Of a stretch of 64,000 bases of DNA, positions 1-12,061 are shown in pieces (the first letter of the stretch is position 1; the number at the start of each line of letters is the position of its first letter). Source of the DNA: Oceanicaulis sp. HTCC2633 (GTDB lineage: Bacteria > Pseudomonadota > Alphaproteobacteria > Caulobacterales > Maricaulaceae); assembly GCF_000152745.1 (NCBI RefSeq), contig NZ_CH672428.1, positions 2,209,272 to 2,273,271 on the forward strand, given 5' to 3'. Made by a program: the position numbers and the translations under genes. Under the pieces are notes generated by a model that saw only the letters and a list, made by a program, of their open reading frames with translations, did not search any database and had not been told where the DNA came from.

Positions 1-551
1 TATTCTGATGCGCGTTCGAGCTTTGGCTCGAGCGTCCGCCAGGCCGCGATCAGCGGTTCGATGGCGTCGCGTTCGGTCTGAAGCACGCACAAGCCGCCGT
101 CACGTCTGCGGTCAGCGCCAGTGAGATCGCGGTTCGGGGCGTCGCGCTCCATGTTCCAGCGCTGAAAATCCCCCACCGCAAGGTCGAACGGCAGGCGGTC
201 ATCCAGCTGCACATCGGGCGTGAAGATCACATGCTGTTCGGCGACGCCATTCTGGTTCCAGCCCACAAACACGCGGCCATCCCCGCCGCGGGCCGCAAAG
301 GCTGTGCCGGGCTCGAGCAGGGCGGCGAACTCGCCTTCGACGGCGCCGCACAACTCACGCGCCTTGCGGTCGGTGGGGCGCAGATCGTCCCCGGCCTCTT
401 CGAACGAGGCCTCCCCGGCAACGTCCGCGCCTTGTTGCGCAACGCCATCCGGGCCGCCGGCATAGGGCGACAGATCCGGCTCCTGGGGTTCGCCGCAGGC
501 GGCGATCATCAGGGCAAGGGCGGACACACTGAGAAAACGCATGGGATTCAT
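1..551 (-). CDS. Lipoprotein of unknown function (partial, runs off the left edge)
   Basis: The frame reads leftward from an ATG at 551 and is still open at position 1, so only the first 183 residues are visible. The start is supported by a GGAGA ribosome site 7 bases upstream. The N-terminus is a lipoprotein signal: two Met/Pro residues, Arg5, a hydrophobic run and the lipobox I-A-A-C19, so the mature protein should be lipid-anchored in the envelope. After an acidic linker the visible part has two cysteines, in RELCGAVEGEF and GGLCVLQTERD, that could form a periplasmic disulfide. I do not recognise the family. A downstream in-frame ATG at 542 is possible but lacks a better ribosome site. Confidence 0.7.
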   Translation of the reverse strand, partial: MNPMRFLSVSALALMIAACGEPQEPDLSPYAGGPDGVAQQGADVAGEASFEEAGDDLRPTDRKARELCGAVEGEFAALLEPGTAFAARGGDGRVFVGWNQNGVAEQHVIFTPDVQLDDRLPFDLAVGDFQRWNMERDAPNRDLTGADRRRDGGLCVLQTERDAIEPLIAAWRTLEPKLERASE

Positions 552-646
552 GAGATGTCTCCAGATGAAAAAGGCCGGGCCGAAATCTAGCCCAGCCCTT
601 GCCGCTGCGGGAGGGGAATTGCGCCCTGTCGCTGAAGCTTCAAGCT

Positions 647-1384
647 CTAGCGGCTGAAGAAGGTCTTCACATCGCTGATCAGCGCCTTGCGGGCGGCGGC
701 GACGATGGTCGCGCCCTTTTCCGGGGTGGCCTGGGCAGGGTCCGAGCCGATCCGGCCGTCCGGAAAGCTCTTGCGATAATTGTCTGCGTCGGTGAATCGG
801 CCGTTCGGCGCGATCTTCGGGCTCATCTCGACCGTTTTGACATGCTCGGGATAGGCGTAATAGGTCACAGAGACCTCGGACGCCGTCGCATGACTGCCTT
901 CACCGACGGGGAAGAGCGAGCGGCACACATCCATCACGCCGGGCAATTCCCACCAGTTCATCTGCTTGAGCTCATAGGGGCAGGCTTCGCCGTCATAGGA
1001 CCAGTTGGCATAGCTTTCGGCGAAAGCGGCGGCGATTGTGGCGATATTGCCGCCATGCCCGTTGAGGAAGTAGATTTTCTCAAAGCCGTGCCGGGCCAGG
1101 GAGTCGATCCAGTCATTGATCGCCGCGATCATGGTCGTCGGACGCAGGGTCATCGAGCCCGGAAAACCCAGATGGTGCTGCGCGACGCCCACGTTGAAGG
1201 TGGGGCCCACCAGAATGCCCGCTTCCGCGCCGGCTTCGCGGGCGATCACTTCCGGGCAGATGGCGTCCGTGCCCACCAGGCCATTGGGACCATGCTGCTC
1301 GGTCGAGCCGATGGGAATGATGATGCCCTTGCTGGTCTTGAGATAGGCTTCCACCTCGGGCCAGGACGCGGTGTGCAGCAGCAT
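647..1384 (-). CDS. Creatininase-family amidohydrolase
   Basis: A 245-residue protein of the creatininase (creatinine amidohydrolase) superfamily, cytoplasmic metal-dependent amide hydrolases. Metal-site motifs are visible: E29-Q30-H31-G-P near the N-terminus followed by D40, the NGHGGN motif in mid-protein, and an EGSHATASE motif containing further His and Glu ligands. The frame is open upstream to 1498, but I place the start at 1384 because GGAGTG lies 6 bases before that ATG and family members begin a few residues before the W-P-E-V-E-A-Y-L motif. The gene diverges from acetyl-CoA synthetase across about 150 bases. The substrate cannot be read from the sequence. The family also includes enzymes for other amides such as FAPy and mycofactocin precursors. 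Confidence 0.85.
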   Translation of the reverse strand: MLLHTASWPEVEAYLKTSKGIIIPIGSTEQHGPNGLVGTDAICPEVIAREAGAEAGILVGPTFNVGVAQHHLGFPGSMTLRPTTMIAAINDWIDSLARHGFEKIYFLNGHGGNIATIAAAFAESYANWSYDGEACPYELKQMNWWELPGVMDVCRSLFPVGEGSHATASEVSVTYYAYPEHVKTVEMSPKIAPNGRFTDADNYRKSFPDGRIGSDPAQATPEKGATIVAAARKALISDVKTFFSR

Positions 1385-1535
1385 GAAAGTCACTCCAGCC
1401 ATCAATGTTGAGGCGTGACTGGATACCAGACCGTCGCGCTTCACAAGAGGGCGTAACACGTTCGTCTGCCTTGCGGTGGCCCGTCCGGCGCCGCACATCT
1501 ACATAAAAGACTGACCCCGAGGGAGGAGAGCGATC

Positions 1536-3488
<1,953 letters not shown>

Positions 3489-3545
3489 ATATGTTAATTA
3501 CCCGCTGATTGGTGTATGCAGGTCTCCTCATTGGGGAGGCCTGCC

Positions 3546-4193
3546 ATGCTGCTAATGGTGAAATCCGTTCTGGCGTCCGGCGTGATGCTGGCGACGTTGG
3601 GCATGTGTTCCAGCGTCCAGATCATCGCGCCCTATGATGCGTCGCTGGAGCAGGCGCTGTCGGAGCGAAACGAGGAATTTGTCGAGCTCGTCGCAGCGCT
3701 CGAGAGCGATTTGAGCGATGGCGTGCCCGCCTATGCCGAGTATGAACCGCGCTATATCGCTCTGGCCGCCAGGCTCGAGACGGCGTCCACGCGCGCGCGC
3801 CTGACCAGTCTGGGCGCCGCCGAACCGGTCTGCGCCCTTCCCGAGATGATGCGCGCGCGCCTTGAGGCCCGTCTGGGCGCCAGCGCGCTCAGAACCATCG
3901 CGGCGGGATCGACTCAGGATGAAGCGGATGAGGACACGGTCCGGGGGTGCACCGCCCGGCTGATGAGCAATGTCCAGGAGCAGTTTTCCAACTTCACAAG
4001 CATGCATTATTGCGCCTCGGTCAGCCGGCCGGAGGACAGCCTTGCTCAACAGGCCTGGGACCGACGCTGCCCGGATGGGCGCCTGATGCTCAACACGCTG
4101 GTGCTGGAAACCGCCAGCGGCCAGATGAAGCAGACTCTGGAATACGCCTGGGCTGTCGAGCTCGCCAAGAAACCGTCGGGTGAGGAGAGCTAG
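3546..4193 (+). CDS. Exported protein of unknown function
   Basis: A 215-residue protein not recognised as any family. The open frame begins at 3516, but ATG 3546 is preferred because GGGGAGG sits 6 bases upstream. The N-terminus is a short hydrophobic signal-like segment ending in L-G-M-C. This resembles but does not fit a standard lipobox, because Met replaces the small residue before Cys. The rest is mostly helical, rich in Ala, Glu and Arg, with additional cysteines (PVCALPE, RGCTAR, HYCASV, RRCPDG) that could pair in the periplasm. The stop codon lies one base before the start of the next gene, so the two are almost certainly cotranscribed and probably work together. Confidence 0.6.
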   Translation: MLLMVKSVLASGVMLATLGMCSSVQIIAPYDASLEQALSERNEEFVELVAALESDLSDGVPAYAEYEPRYIALAARLETASTRARLTSLGAAEPVCALPEMMRARLEARLGASALRTIAAGSTQDEADEDTVRGCTARLMSNVQEQFSNFTSMHYCASVSRPEDSLAQQAWDRRCPDGRLMLNTLVLETASGQMKQTLEYAWAVELAKKPSGEES

Positions 4194-4194
4194 C

Positions 4195-4536
4195 ATGTCC
4201 CTGGATGTTGAAGCGATCGTTCAAAAGATGATGTCCTCGGCCAGTACGGCCTTTGGCGAGAAATGGAGCCAGGTCGAAGATTTCGCTGAGTCCGAGTTCA
4301 AGGCTCTGGCGACCTCCATGGTCGAGATTTCCAGGAATGTCGCGCGCCATGAGCTCGGACAGGGCGGCTATGACCTGCCCACGGGCAAGGCGCTGTTCCG
4401 AATGCACCGCTTGACGCTGGAGCAGGCCTTCGTGGCGGTGACGGCCATGGTCCTTGTGGCTGTGCAGTCCGCTCTGGACGCTATTCTGGGCGTTCTGGCC
4501 GAAGCCTTCTCAGAGCTCGTGGATCTGATCCTCTAG
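4195..4536 (+). CDS. Small protein with a C-terminal hydrophobic segment, unknown function
   Basis: A 113-residue protein whose ATG follows the previous stop codon by one base. The ribosome site GAGGAG lies inside the end of the upstream gene, which points to translational coupling. The N-terminal 60 residues look like an amphipathic helix rich in Glu, Lys and Met. Residues about 80-113 form a hydrophobic stretch (AVTAMVLVAVQSALDAILGV) that could span or associate with the membrane. I do not recognise the family. The pairing with an exported protein suggests an envelope role. Confidence 0.6.
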   Translation: MSLDVEAIVQKMMSSASTAFGEKWSQVEDFAESEFKALATSMVEISRNVARHELGQGGYDLPTGKALFRMHRLTLEQAFVAVTAMVLVAVQSALDAILGVLAEAFSELVDLIL

Positions 4537-4683
4537 GCTCAGGCAGGCTTCGGCTCCGGGCCGACAGAGCCTGCTTGAAGCGGTCAAACCCCTACTTTTC
4601 ATATCCCTATAATCTGTAAGCGCGCCGGGGTCGCATCCTCGCGCGCGCGTCCAGCGTCTAGATACGGCGTCAGATAACAACAG

Positions 4684-5364
4684 ATGTTGGACGATCTCAT
4701 GCGACACCTCCCCTACTGGATCGGCGGCTTCATGCTGCTGCCCTTCATGCTCTGGGCCGGGATGTTCCTGGCCTTTCCGGGCGACAAGCCCGGGATCACG
4801 GATTCTCCGCTGACTGCGGCGCTTGTGGCGGTCTCCCTGCCGCTGGCGCTGTTTCACTACATTGCCGGGCTGGGCTTTGTGGCCAATTCCATGAGCGGGC
4901 AGGCCGGCGAAGTCCTGCCTGTCTGGGGACCGGCGCGCTGGGCGCAGCGGGCGATGGCGCCCCTGACCGTGGTGCTTTCGGTGCTGGCGGTGGTGTTCCT
5001 CACTCAGGCGGGCGAGGGCTGGCTGACCGCGCTTGCGGTGGGGCTGGGCGGTCTGGTGATGGCGGGCGTCATGGTCGCCGCGCGTCGTCCCACGCGCTCG
5101 GCGGTCCTGCATGTGCGCCCTGGCGAGTGGCTGGACAGCCTTGTGATGGCGCTCGGTCGCGGCTTGCTTTACGTGCCGGTGTTGGGCGGGCTGCTGCGTG
5201 AAGCGGGGCGCGACCCGCATCGCGGCGTGCCGATGCTGCTGCTGAATCTGGCGCTTCTTATGGGCGTTCTGGTCGCGCTGTTCGGGTTCTCCGTCCTGGT
5301 GATCCCGGCATTCCTGGCCCTGCCCTTTGTCTTCTACGTGCTGCTGGTCCTGGCGGCGGGCTAG
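4684..5364 (+). CDS. Multi-pass inner-membrane protein, unknown function
   Basis: A 226-residue very hydrophobic protein with about five predicted membrane segments (near residues 10-30, 40-65, 95-140 and 180-225) and an Arg-rich cytoplasmic loop (VAARRPTRSA). No catalytic motif is visible and I cannot assign a family. The start is uncertain: neither the ATG at 4684 nor the in-frame ATG at 4699 has a strong ribosome site. It is separated from the preceding pair by about 150 bases containing TA-rich sequence that could hold its promoter, and it converges on the S9 peptidase across a shared hairpin. Confidence 0.6.
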   Translation: MLDDLMRHLPYWIGGFMLLPFMLWAGMFLAFPGDKPGITDSPLTAALVAVSLPLALFHYIAGLGFVANSMSGQAGEVLPVWGPARWAQRAMAPLTVVLSVLAVVFLTQAGEGWLTALAVGLGGLVMAGVMVAARRPTRSAVLHVRPGEWLDSLVMALGRGLLYVPVLGGLLREAGRDPHRGVPMLLLNLALLMGVLVALFGFSVLVIPAFLALPFVFYVLLVLAAG

Positions 5365-5374
5365 GCCATGACAA

Positions 5375-5401
5375 AGCCCCGGCGCCTGAGGCGCCGGGGC
5401 T
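5375..5401 (-). terminator. Rho-independent terminator of the S9 peptidase gene
   Basis: Perfect 12-bp inverted repeat AGCCCCGGCGCC / GGCGCCGGGGCT with a 3-base loop. On the minus strand it is followed by TTTGT, so it best serves the leftward peptidase gene ending at 5423. It could also stop the rightward membrane-protein gene. Confidence 0.8.
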
Positions 5402-5422
5402 CATGCTCCGTCTGTCGGCGGA

Positions 5423-7471
<2,049 letters not shown>

Positions 7472-7572
7472 GAGTGTTCCCCTTGCATGCGAGGCGCTTC
7501 TTGTGGCGCTGACGCAAGCCTATGGGTCGCAAGGCAGGCAGGCAAGTTGAGGTTAATAACCCCCGGCCAGGA

Positions 7573-8253
7573 TCAGGGCGCCGGGGCGTCTTCATCGGGC
7601 GCCGTGTTCAGGTAGAGCGACAGATAGGCTTCGAGCGCCTTCACAAGTTCGGCGAACATTTCGCTCAGGGCCTTGGGGTCGCGCATCTGGGCGCAGCGCG
7701 TTTCGATCGACATGAAGATCTCGACCGTGAACCTCGCCACCAGATCGGGATCGCCGCCAGAAAAGCCATCCTGGCCCTGGCGCCAGCGCGCGCTGAGCAT
7801 GTCGGCCACATGACCGATCATCACCGCCTTGGCGTCCCGCAATTCCTGGCTGGTCTGCATCACCAGGAGGAGTTTCCAGTAGCCCGGATTCTCCATCAGG
7901 AAGAGATGCAGGCGGGTGATGATCGTGCCGGTCACCTCGCGCCAGTCATCCCAGCCGGGTTGGGAATTGGCGAGACACTCCTCGATGACCGCAATGATCT
8001 CCTCGTTCAGGTCCTCGAACAGATAGGCGAACACCGCCGACACATTCTTGAAGTAGCGATAGACCGAACTCACCGGAACGCCGGCGCGATCCGCAATCAG
8101 GTTGGTGGTGATGGCTTCGGCGTCCATCTCCTCCACCAGCTTTTCAGCGGCGTTCAGAATGGCGTCCAGACGCTGGCGAGCCCGGCGTTGTTGCGGCTTG
8201 TCGCGCAGGCGTGATTGCCGGGGCAGGGCGTCATTGGCGGGTGTTCCGGGCAC
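7573..8253 (-). CDS. TetR/AcrR-family transcriptional regulator
   Basis: A 226-residue regulator with an N-terminal TetR helix-turn-helix (ILNAAEKLVEE, then ITTNLIADRAGVPVSSVYRYF, about residues 28-75) and a C-terminal ligand domain. The open frame extends to a TTG at 8301. GTG 8253 is preferred because AAGGA lies 7 bases upstream, while the TTG has no ribosome site. It diverges from the TonB-dependent receptor at 8382, and the perfect palindrome at 8313-8325 between them is the obvious operator. It is therefore the likely local regulator of the receptor/beta-helix/dihaem protein block. The inducer is unknown. Confidence 0.9.
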   Translation of the reverse strand: MPGTPANDALPRQSRLRDKPQQRRARQRLDAILNAAEKLVEEMDAEAITTNLIADRAGVPVSSVYRYFKNVSAVFAYLFEDLNEEIIAVIEECLANSQPGWDDWREVTGTIITRLHLFLMENPGYWKLLLVMQTSQELRDAKAVMIGHVADMLSARWRQGQDGFSGGDPDLVARFTVEIFMSIETRCAQMRDPKALSEMFAELVKALEAYLSLYLNTAPDEDAPAP

Positions 8254-8292
8254 AGGGCGATCCTTGGTTCTACAGGCTCTAACTAGTGTGGC

Positions 8293-8322
8293 TTGATCCA
8301 ATTTGCAAAATGAGAATAGTAT
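8293..8322 (+). promoter_or_regulatory. Candidate promoter of the TonB receptor operon
   Basis: TTGATC (8293-8298) and TAGTAT (8317-8322) are 18 bases apart, about 55 bases upstream of the receptor ATG. The -10 element lies inside the palindrome at 8313-8325, so an occupied operator would block it. Assigned by similarity to sigma-70 elements only. Confidence 0.4.
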
Positions 8323-8325
8323 TCT
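8313..8325. promoter_or_regulatory. Candidate TetR operator palindrome
   Basis: AGAATA-G-TATTCT is a perfect 13-bp palindrome located between the divergent TetR and TonB-receptor genes. Its AT-rich composition stands out from the surrounding high-GC DNA. Size, symmetry and position are typical of autoregulated TetR operators. Confidence 0.55.
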
Positions 8326-8381
8326 GTTTCTAAAACCGGGATGAGGGAATACCCCACCGGTCTCTGGGGGAGAGGAACACC

Positions 8382-10808
8382 ATGAAACAGGCGCTCTTTA
8401 TCGGCGTATCCGCAGGCGTGATGGCTCTGGCCGCACCGCTTGCGCCGGCGACGGCTCAGGAAGGCGTGTCCAATACAGGTGTGGACACGATCACGGTCAC
8501 CGCCCAGCGACGGACGCAAAGCATCCAGGACGTGCCGCTGGCCATCGAGGTGGTGACGGCGGACAATATCGATGCGATCGCCGCGACCAGCCTCAGCGAT
8601 CTCGACCAGTTCGTGCCGGGACTTGATGTCAGCGGCGGCAGTCCGACCCAGCCGCGATTTTCCATCCGCGGCGTGTCCACTTCCGATTTCGGCGTAGGCA
8701 CCGACCCGGCGGTCGGGGTGTATGTGGACGGCATCTACGCCGCCCGTTCGGGCGCGTCCCTGCTGGCGTTCAACGATGTCAGCCGCGTCGAGGTGATCAA
8801 GGGCCCGCAAGGCACGCTGTTCGGTCGCAACTCGGCGGCGGGCGCCATTTCGGTGACGTCCAATGACCCTAATGTGGAAGAGGTGGAGGCCGAGCTCGGC
8901 CTGCGCCTGGGTGAGAACAATCTGCGCCGGTTCGAGGGTTTGCTGAACATTCCCTTCGCCGAGACTTTCGCCCTGCGACTGAACATGGTGGTGAACCAGC
9001 GCGACGGCCTGCTGACGGATGCTGCAACCGGCGAGGATTACGACCGTCAGGATAATTGGGCGGTGCGTGGCGCGATCGGCTGGGAGCCGACGGCGCTCAC
9101 CGATGTGGTCTTCCGCTACACCCGGGAGAAGCTCGATGAGGACGCGCGTCCGGCCATCGGCATCACGCCTCTGCCCGCCGCGCCGGCGCGGCCCGGCGTG
9201 CCGGTGGACCCGTCAACGCTTCTCAATCCGTTCGACACGCCCATCACCAATGACGTGACGTCCAATCTGGAAGCGCGGGACCTGGATGAGGCGTCCCTGC
9301 ACATCACCCATGACTTCGGTGCGTTCACCCTGCAGTCGATCTCGGCCTTCCGGTATTTTGAAACCTCGAACCGTCAGGACGAGGACGGCACCAACCGGAT
9401 CGAGCTCTATTTCGACACCAACAATATCGAGCAGAACCAGAGCTGGTATCAGGAGTTCCGGCTGTCCGGCGCCAATGATCGCTTCGACTGGGTCGCCGGG
9501 ATCAGCTATTATGACGAGAACGCCACCCAGACGAGCGAGACCGACGCCTTCACGGACTCCATCGAGACCGTGTTGTTCAATCTGGGAGCGGGCACGCCCT
9601 TCACCGATCTGCAATATGGTCTGCTGATCCCTTACAATCTGCCCCAGCGTCTTCTTGGTCTGAGCTGGGACGAGTCCATGTACAATCGCGGCGATTTCTC
9701 CGCGTTTGCCGCCTTTGCGGACGTGGAGTGGCGCATCACCGACCGGTTCTCGCTGATCGGCGGCGCGCGCTATACTCGTGACGAGAAAACTTTCAGCTGG
9801 CTCAACGGCCCGCGCGTCGCGCCGGAACTGGATCAGGCCCTGGCCGAACTGGACGCCCTGGGCGTTCTGGCGCTGGCGGGCGTCAGCCCTGCCGATTTCG
9901 GCTTTGACGTGGTGTTCGACCTTTCCAGTGCGGCGGGCCTCGCCTGTGACAATGGCGTCACCGTCGCGGAGGGCGTCGTCTGCGAACGGTCAGACAGCTG
10001 GAATGATATCAGCCCGCGTCTGGTGGCGAACTTCCGGGCGATGGACAACCTGCTGCTCTTCGCGTCCTACACACAGGGCTACAAGGCGGGCGGATACAAT
10101 TCGGTCGAAGTGGGCTCACGTTTCGAGAACGAGGATGTGGACAATTTCGAAGCCGGCCTGAAATGGACCGCGCCGGACAATTCCATGCGGGTCGCCGCCT
10201 CGATCTTCCACTATCTGTACAAGGACAAACAGGCCGTGCGCTTGGTCAACAATGTGGGCGGTTCCGGCGTGCCGCAATATGTGGTCGAGACGTCTGACGA
10301 GACCGGGACCGGCGTGGACTTCCAGGTGGACTGGGCGCCGCTGGCCGGGTTCGAGGCCTATCTGAACCTGCAGTATATCGATGTGACCTTTGACGAGCGG
10401 ATCACCCGTTCAGGCGTCGACCTGTCCGGTCAGCCCACAGGCACGCCGGAATGGTCCATCTCGACCGGCGCCAGCCAGACCTGGGCGATGCCGAACGGAT
10501 CCGAGGTCGAGCTCCTGGGCGCTTACGCCTATACCAGCGAACGCCGGTGCAATACCGAAAGCCGCCAGCAGCTCGGTTGCGCCGTCATTGGCGGCGTGCA
10601 GAACGGCGAGGCCACGCAGCGTCTGGACCTCCGGGCGTATTGGCGTGACGCCAATGATCGGCTCCAGCTTGGCGCCTACGTCAATAACGTCTTTGATGAG
10701 CAATATATCGACGGCGTGGGCACGCTGACGGCGGACACTTTCGGAACCGTGCACGCCCAGATCACTCCGCCGCGCATGTGGGGTGTGGACCTGCGGGTCC
10801 GGTACTGA
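8382..10808 (+). CDS. TonB-dependent outer-membrane receptor
   Basis: An 808-residue outer-membrane active transporter. It has a signal peptide ending near A-T-A-Q-E, a TonB box (DTITVTAQRR) and a plug domain with the conserved RGVSTSDFG, VYVDGIY and RVEVIKGPQGTLFGRN motifs. A 22-strand-type barrel follows, ending in the aromatic C-terminus GVDLRVRY. It lacks an N-terminal signalling extension, so it is not a transducer. The substrate cannot be deduced. Sequence style matches the large receptor families expanded in marine alphaproteobacteria. It is followed after 20 bases by the beta-helix lipoprotein gene and is probably controlled by the divergent TetR. The ATG is preceded by GGGGGAGAGGAAC. 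Confidence 0.95.
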   Translation: MKQALFIGVSAGVMALAAPLAPATAQEGVSNTGVDTITVTAQRRTQSIQDVPLAIEVVTADNIDAIAATSLSDLDQFVPGLDVSGGSPTQPRFSIRGVSTSDFGVGTDPAVGVYVDGIYAARSGASLLAFNDVSRVEVIKGPQGTLFGRNSAAGAISVTSNDPNVEEVEAELGLRLGENNLRRFEGLLNIPFAETFALRLNMVVNQRDGLLTDAATGEDYDRQDNWAVRGAIGWEPTALTDVVFRYTREKLDEDARPAIGITPLPAAPARPGVPVDPSTLLNPFDTPITNDVTSNLEARDLDEASLHITHDFGAFTLQSISAFRYFETSNRQDEDGTNRIELYFDTNNIEQNQSWYQEFRLSGANDRFDWVAGISYYDENATQTSETDAFTDSIETVLFNLGAGTPFTDLQYGLLIPYNLPQRLLGLSWDESMYNRGDFSAFAAFADVEWRITDRFSLIGGARYTRDEKTFSWLNGPRVAPELDQALAELDALGVLALAGVSPADFGFDVVFDLSSAAGLACDNGVTVAEGVVCERSDSWNDISPRLVANFRAMDNLLLFASYTQGYKAGGYNSVEVGSRFENEDVDNFEAGLKWTAPDNSMRVAASIFHYLYKDKQAVRLVNNVGGSGVPQYVVETSDETGTGVDFQVDWAPLAGFEAYLNLQYIDVTFDERITRSGVDLSGQPTGTPEWSISTGASQTWAMPNGSEVELLGAYAYTSERRCNTESRQQLGCAVIGGVQNGEATQRLDLRAYWRDANDRLQLGAYVNNVFDEQYIDGVGTLTADTFGTVHAQITPPRMWGVDLRVRY

Positions 10809-10828
10809 TTTCCGGGGAGGATGAACCA

Positions 10829-12061
10829 ATGAAGACCATCAAGACCGCCCTTGTGGGCGCCAGCCTGCTCACCCTCGCGGCATGCGGGGCTCCGGAAGAG
10901 AGCCGTGATGTCTCCGGATTTGACCGGGTGTATCAGAACACCCTGATGAACGCCTTGCTGGATGCCCAGCCGGGCGATGTGATCGAGATTCCCGAGGGGG
11001 AGTTCATCATTGAACGCGGCCTGTCCCTCACGGTGGACAATGTCACCATACGCGGCGCGGGCATGCATCACACCGTATTGTCCTTCGCCGAACAGCGCCA
11101 GGGGGCGGAAGGCCTTCTGGTGTCGGGCGTGGAGGGTTTCACGCTCGAGAATCTCGCTTTCGAGGATACGGTAGGAGATTCCGTGAAAATCTCGGACTCC
11201 ACCGATGTGGTGATCCGCAATGTGCGCGTTGAGTGGACCAATGGTCCGTCTACGGATAACGGGGCCTATGGCCTCTATCCGGTCCAGTCCACCAATGTGC
11301 TGATCGATGGCGCGGTGGCGATCGGCGCCTCGGACGCCGGCATCTATGTCGGCCAGTCGGAAAACGTCATCGTCCGGAACTCCCGCGCCGAATACAATGT
11401 GGCGGGGATCGAGATCGAGAACTGCAACAATGCCGACGTTTACGGCAATACCGCCATCAACAACACCGGCGGCATCCTGATCTTCAACATGCCCAACCTG
11501 CCCCGTCCGGGCGCCGGAACCCGGGTCTTCGACAACGATGTGTTCGAAAACAACACCAGTAATTTCGGCCATGCCGGGACACCGGTCGCCAGCGTGCCGG
11601 CCGGTTCGGGCATTCTGATCAACTCCAATGACGATGTGGAGATCTTCAACAACCGGCTGAGCGATAACCGCACCGCCCACGTGATCATCTCTTCCCTGTA
11701 CACGTCGGGTTATGAGGATCTGGGCGTGACCGAGGGGTTCGATCCCTATCCGGAAGCCATCTACATCCATGACAACATCTATTCCGGCGGCGGCGGCAAT
11801 CCGGATGGTCTGGAGCTCCAGGCCCTGCGCGTGGCGCTCTTCGGCCCGACCGGGCGTCTGCCGGGCGTGCTCTGGGACGGCTATGTGGATGAAGAGAAGA
11901 TGATCAATGGCTCCCTGCCGGATGATCTGCGTCTGTGCGTGACCGACGCCCAGGTCGTCAATGCGGACGCGCCCAACGGCTTCTCCAGCCCGCATGTGGC
12001 GGACTCGGCGCTGTTTGACTGCACTCTCGAGCCGCGTCCGGCGGTGGAGCTGGACCTGTGA
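10829..12061 (+). CDS. Parallel beta-helix repeat lipoprotein (TIGR03805-like)
   Basis: A 410-residue lipoprotein with lipobox L16-A-A-C19. ATG 10829 is chosen because GGGGAGG lies upstream and the signal peptide begins there. Most of the protein is repetitive, with turns of the type VIRNVRVEW, VLIDGAVAI, GIYVGQSENVIVRNSRAEY and GIEIENCNNADVYGNTA. This is the signature of a right-handed parallel beta-helix as in polysaccharide-binding and -cleaving proteins. From memory it resembles family TIGR03805, described as occurring in a two-gene pair with TIGR03806. Here its stop codon overlaps the next start (GTGA), matching that pairing. No lyase catalytic residues can be assigned. Binding or processing of a surface substrate imported by the upstream receptor is an inference. 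Confidence 0.85.
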   Translation: MKTIKTALVGASLLTLAACGAPEESRDVSGFDRVYQNTLMNALLDAQPGDVIEIPEGEFIIERGLSLTVDNVTIRGAGMHHTVLSFAEQRQGAEGLLVSGVEGFTLENLAFEDTVGDSVKISDSTDVVIRNVRVEWTNGPSTDNGAYGLYPVQSTNVLIDGAVAIGASDAGIYVGQSENVIVRNSRAEYNVAGIEIENCNNADVYGNTAINNTGGILIFNMPNLPRPGAGTRVFDNDVFENNTSNFGHAGTPVASVPAGSGILINSNDDVEIFNNRLSDNRTAHVIISSLYTSGYEDLGVTEGFDPYPEAIYIHDNIYSGGGGNPDGLELQALRVALFGPTGRLPGVLWDGYVDEEKMINGSLPDDLRLCVTDAQVVNADAPNGFSSPHVADSALFDCTLEPRPAVELDL

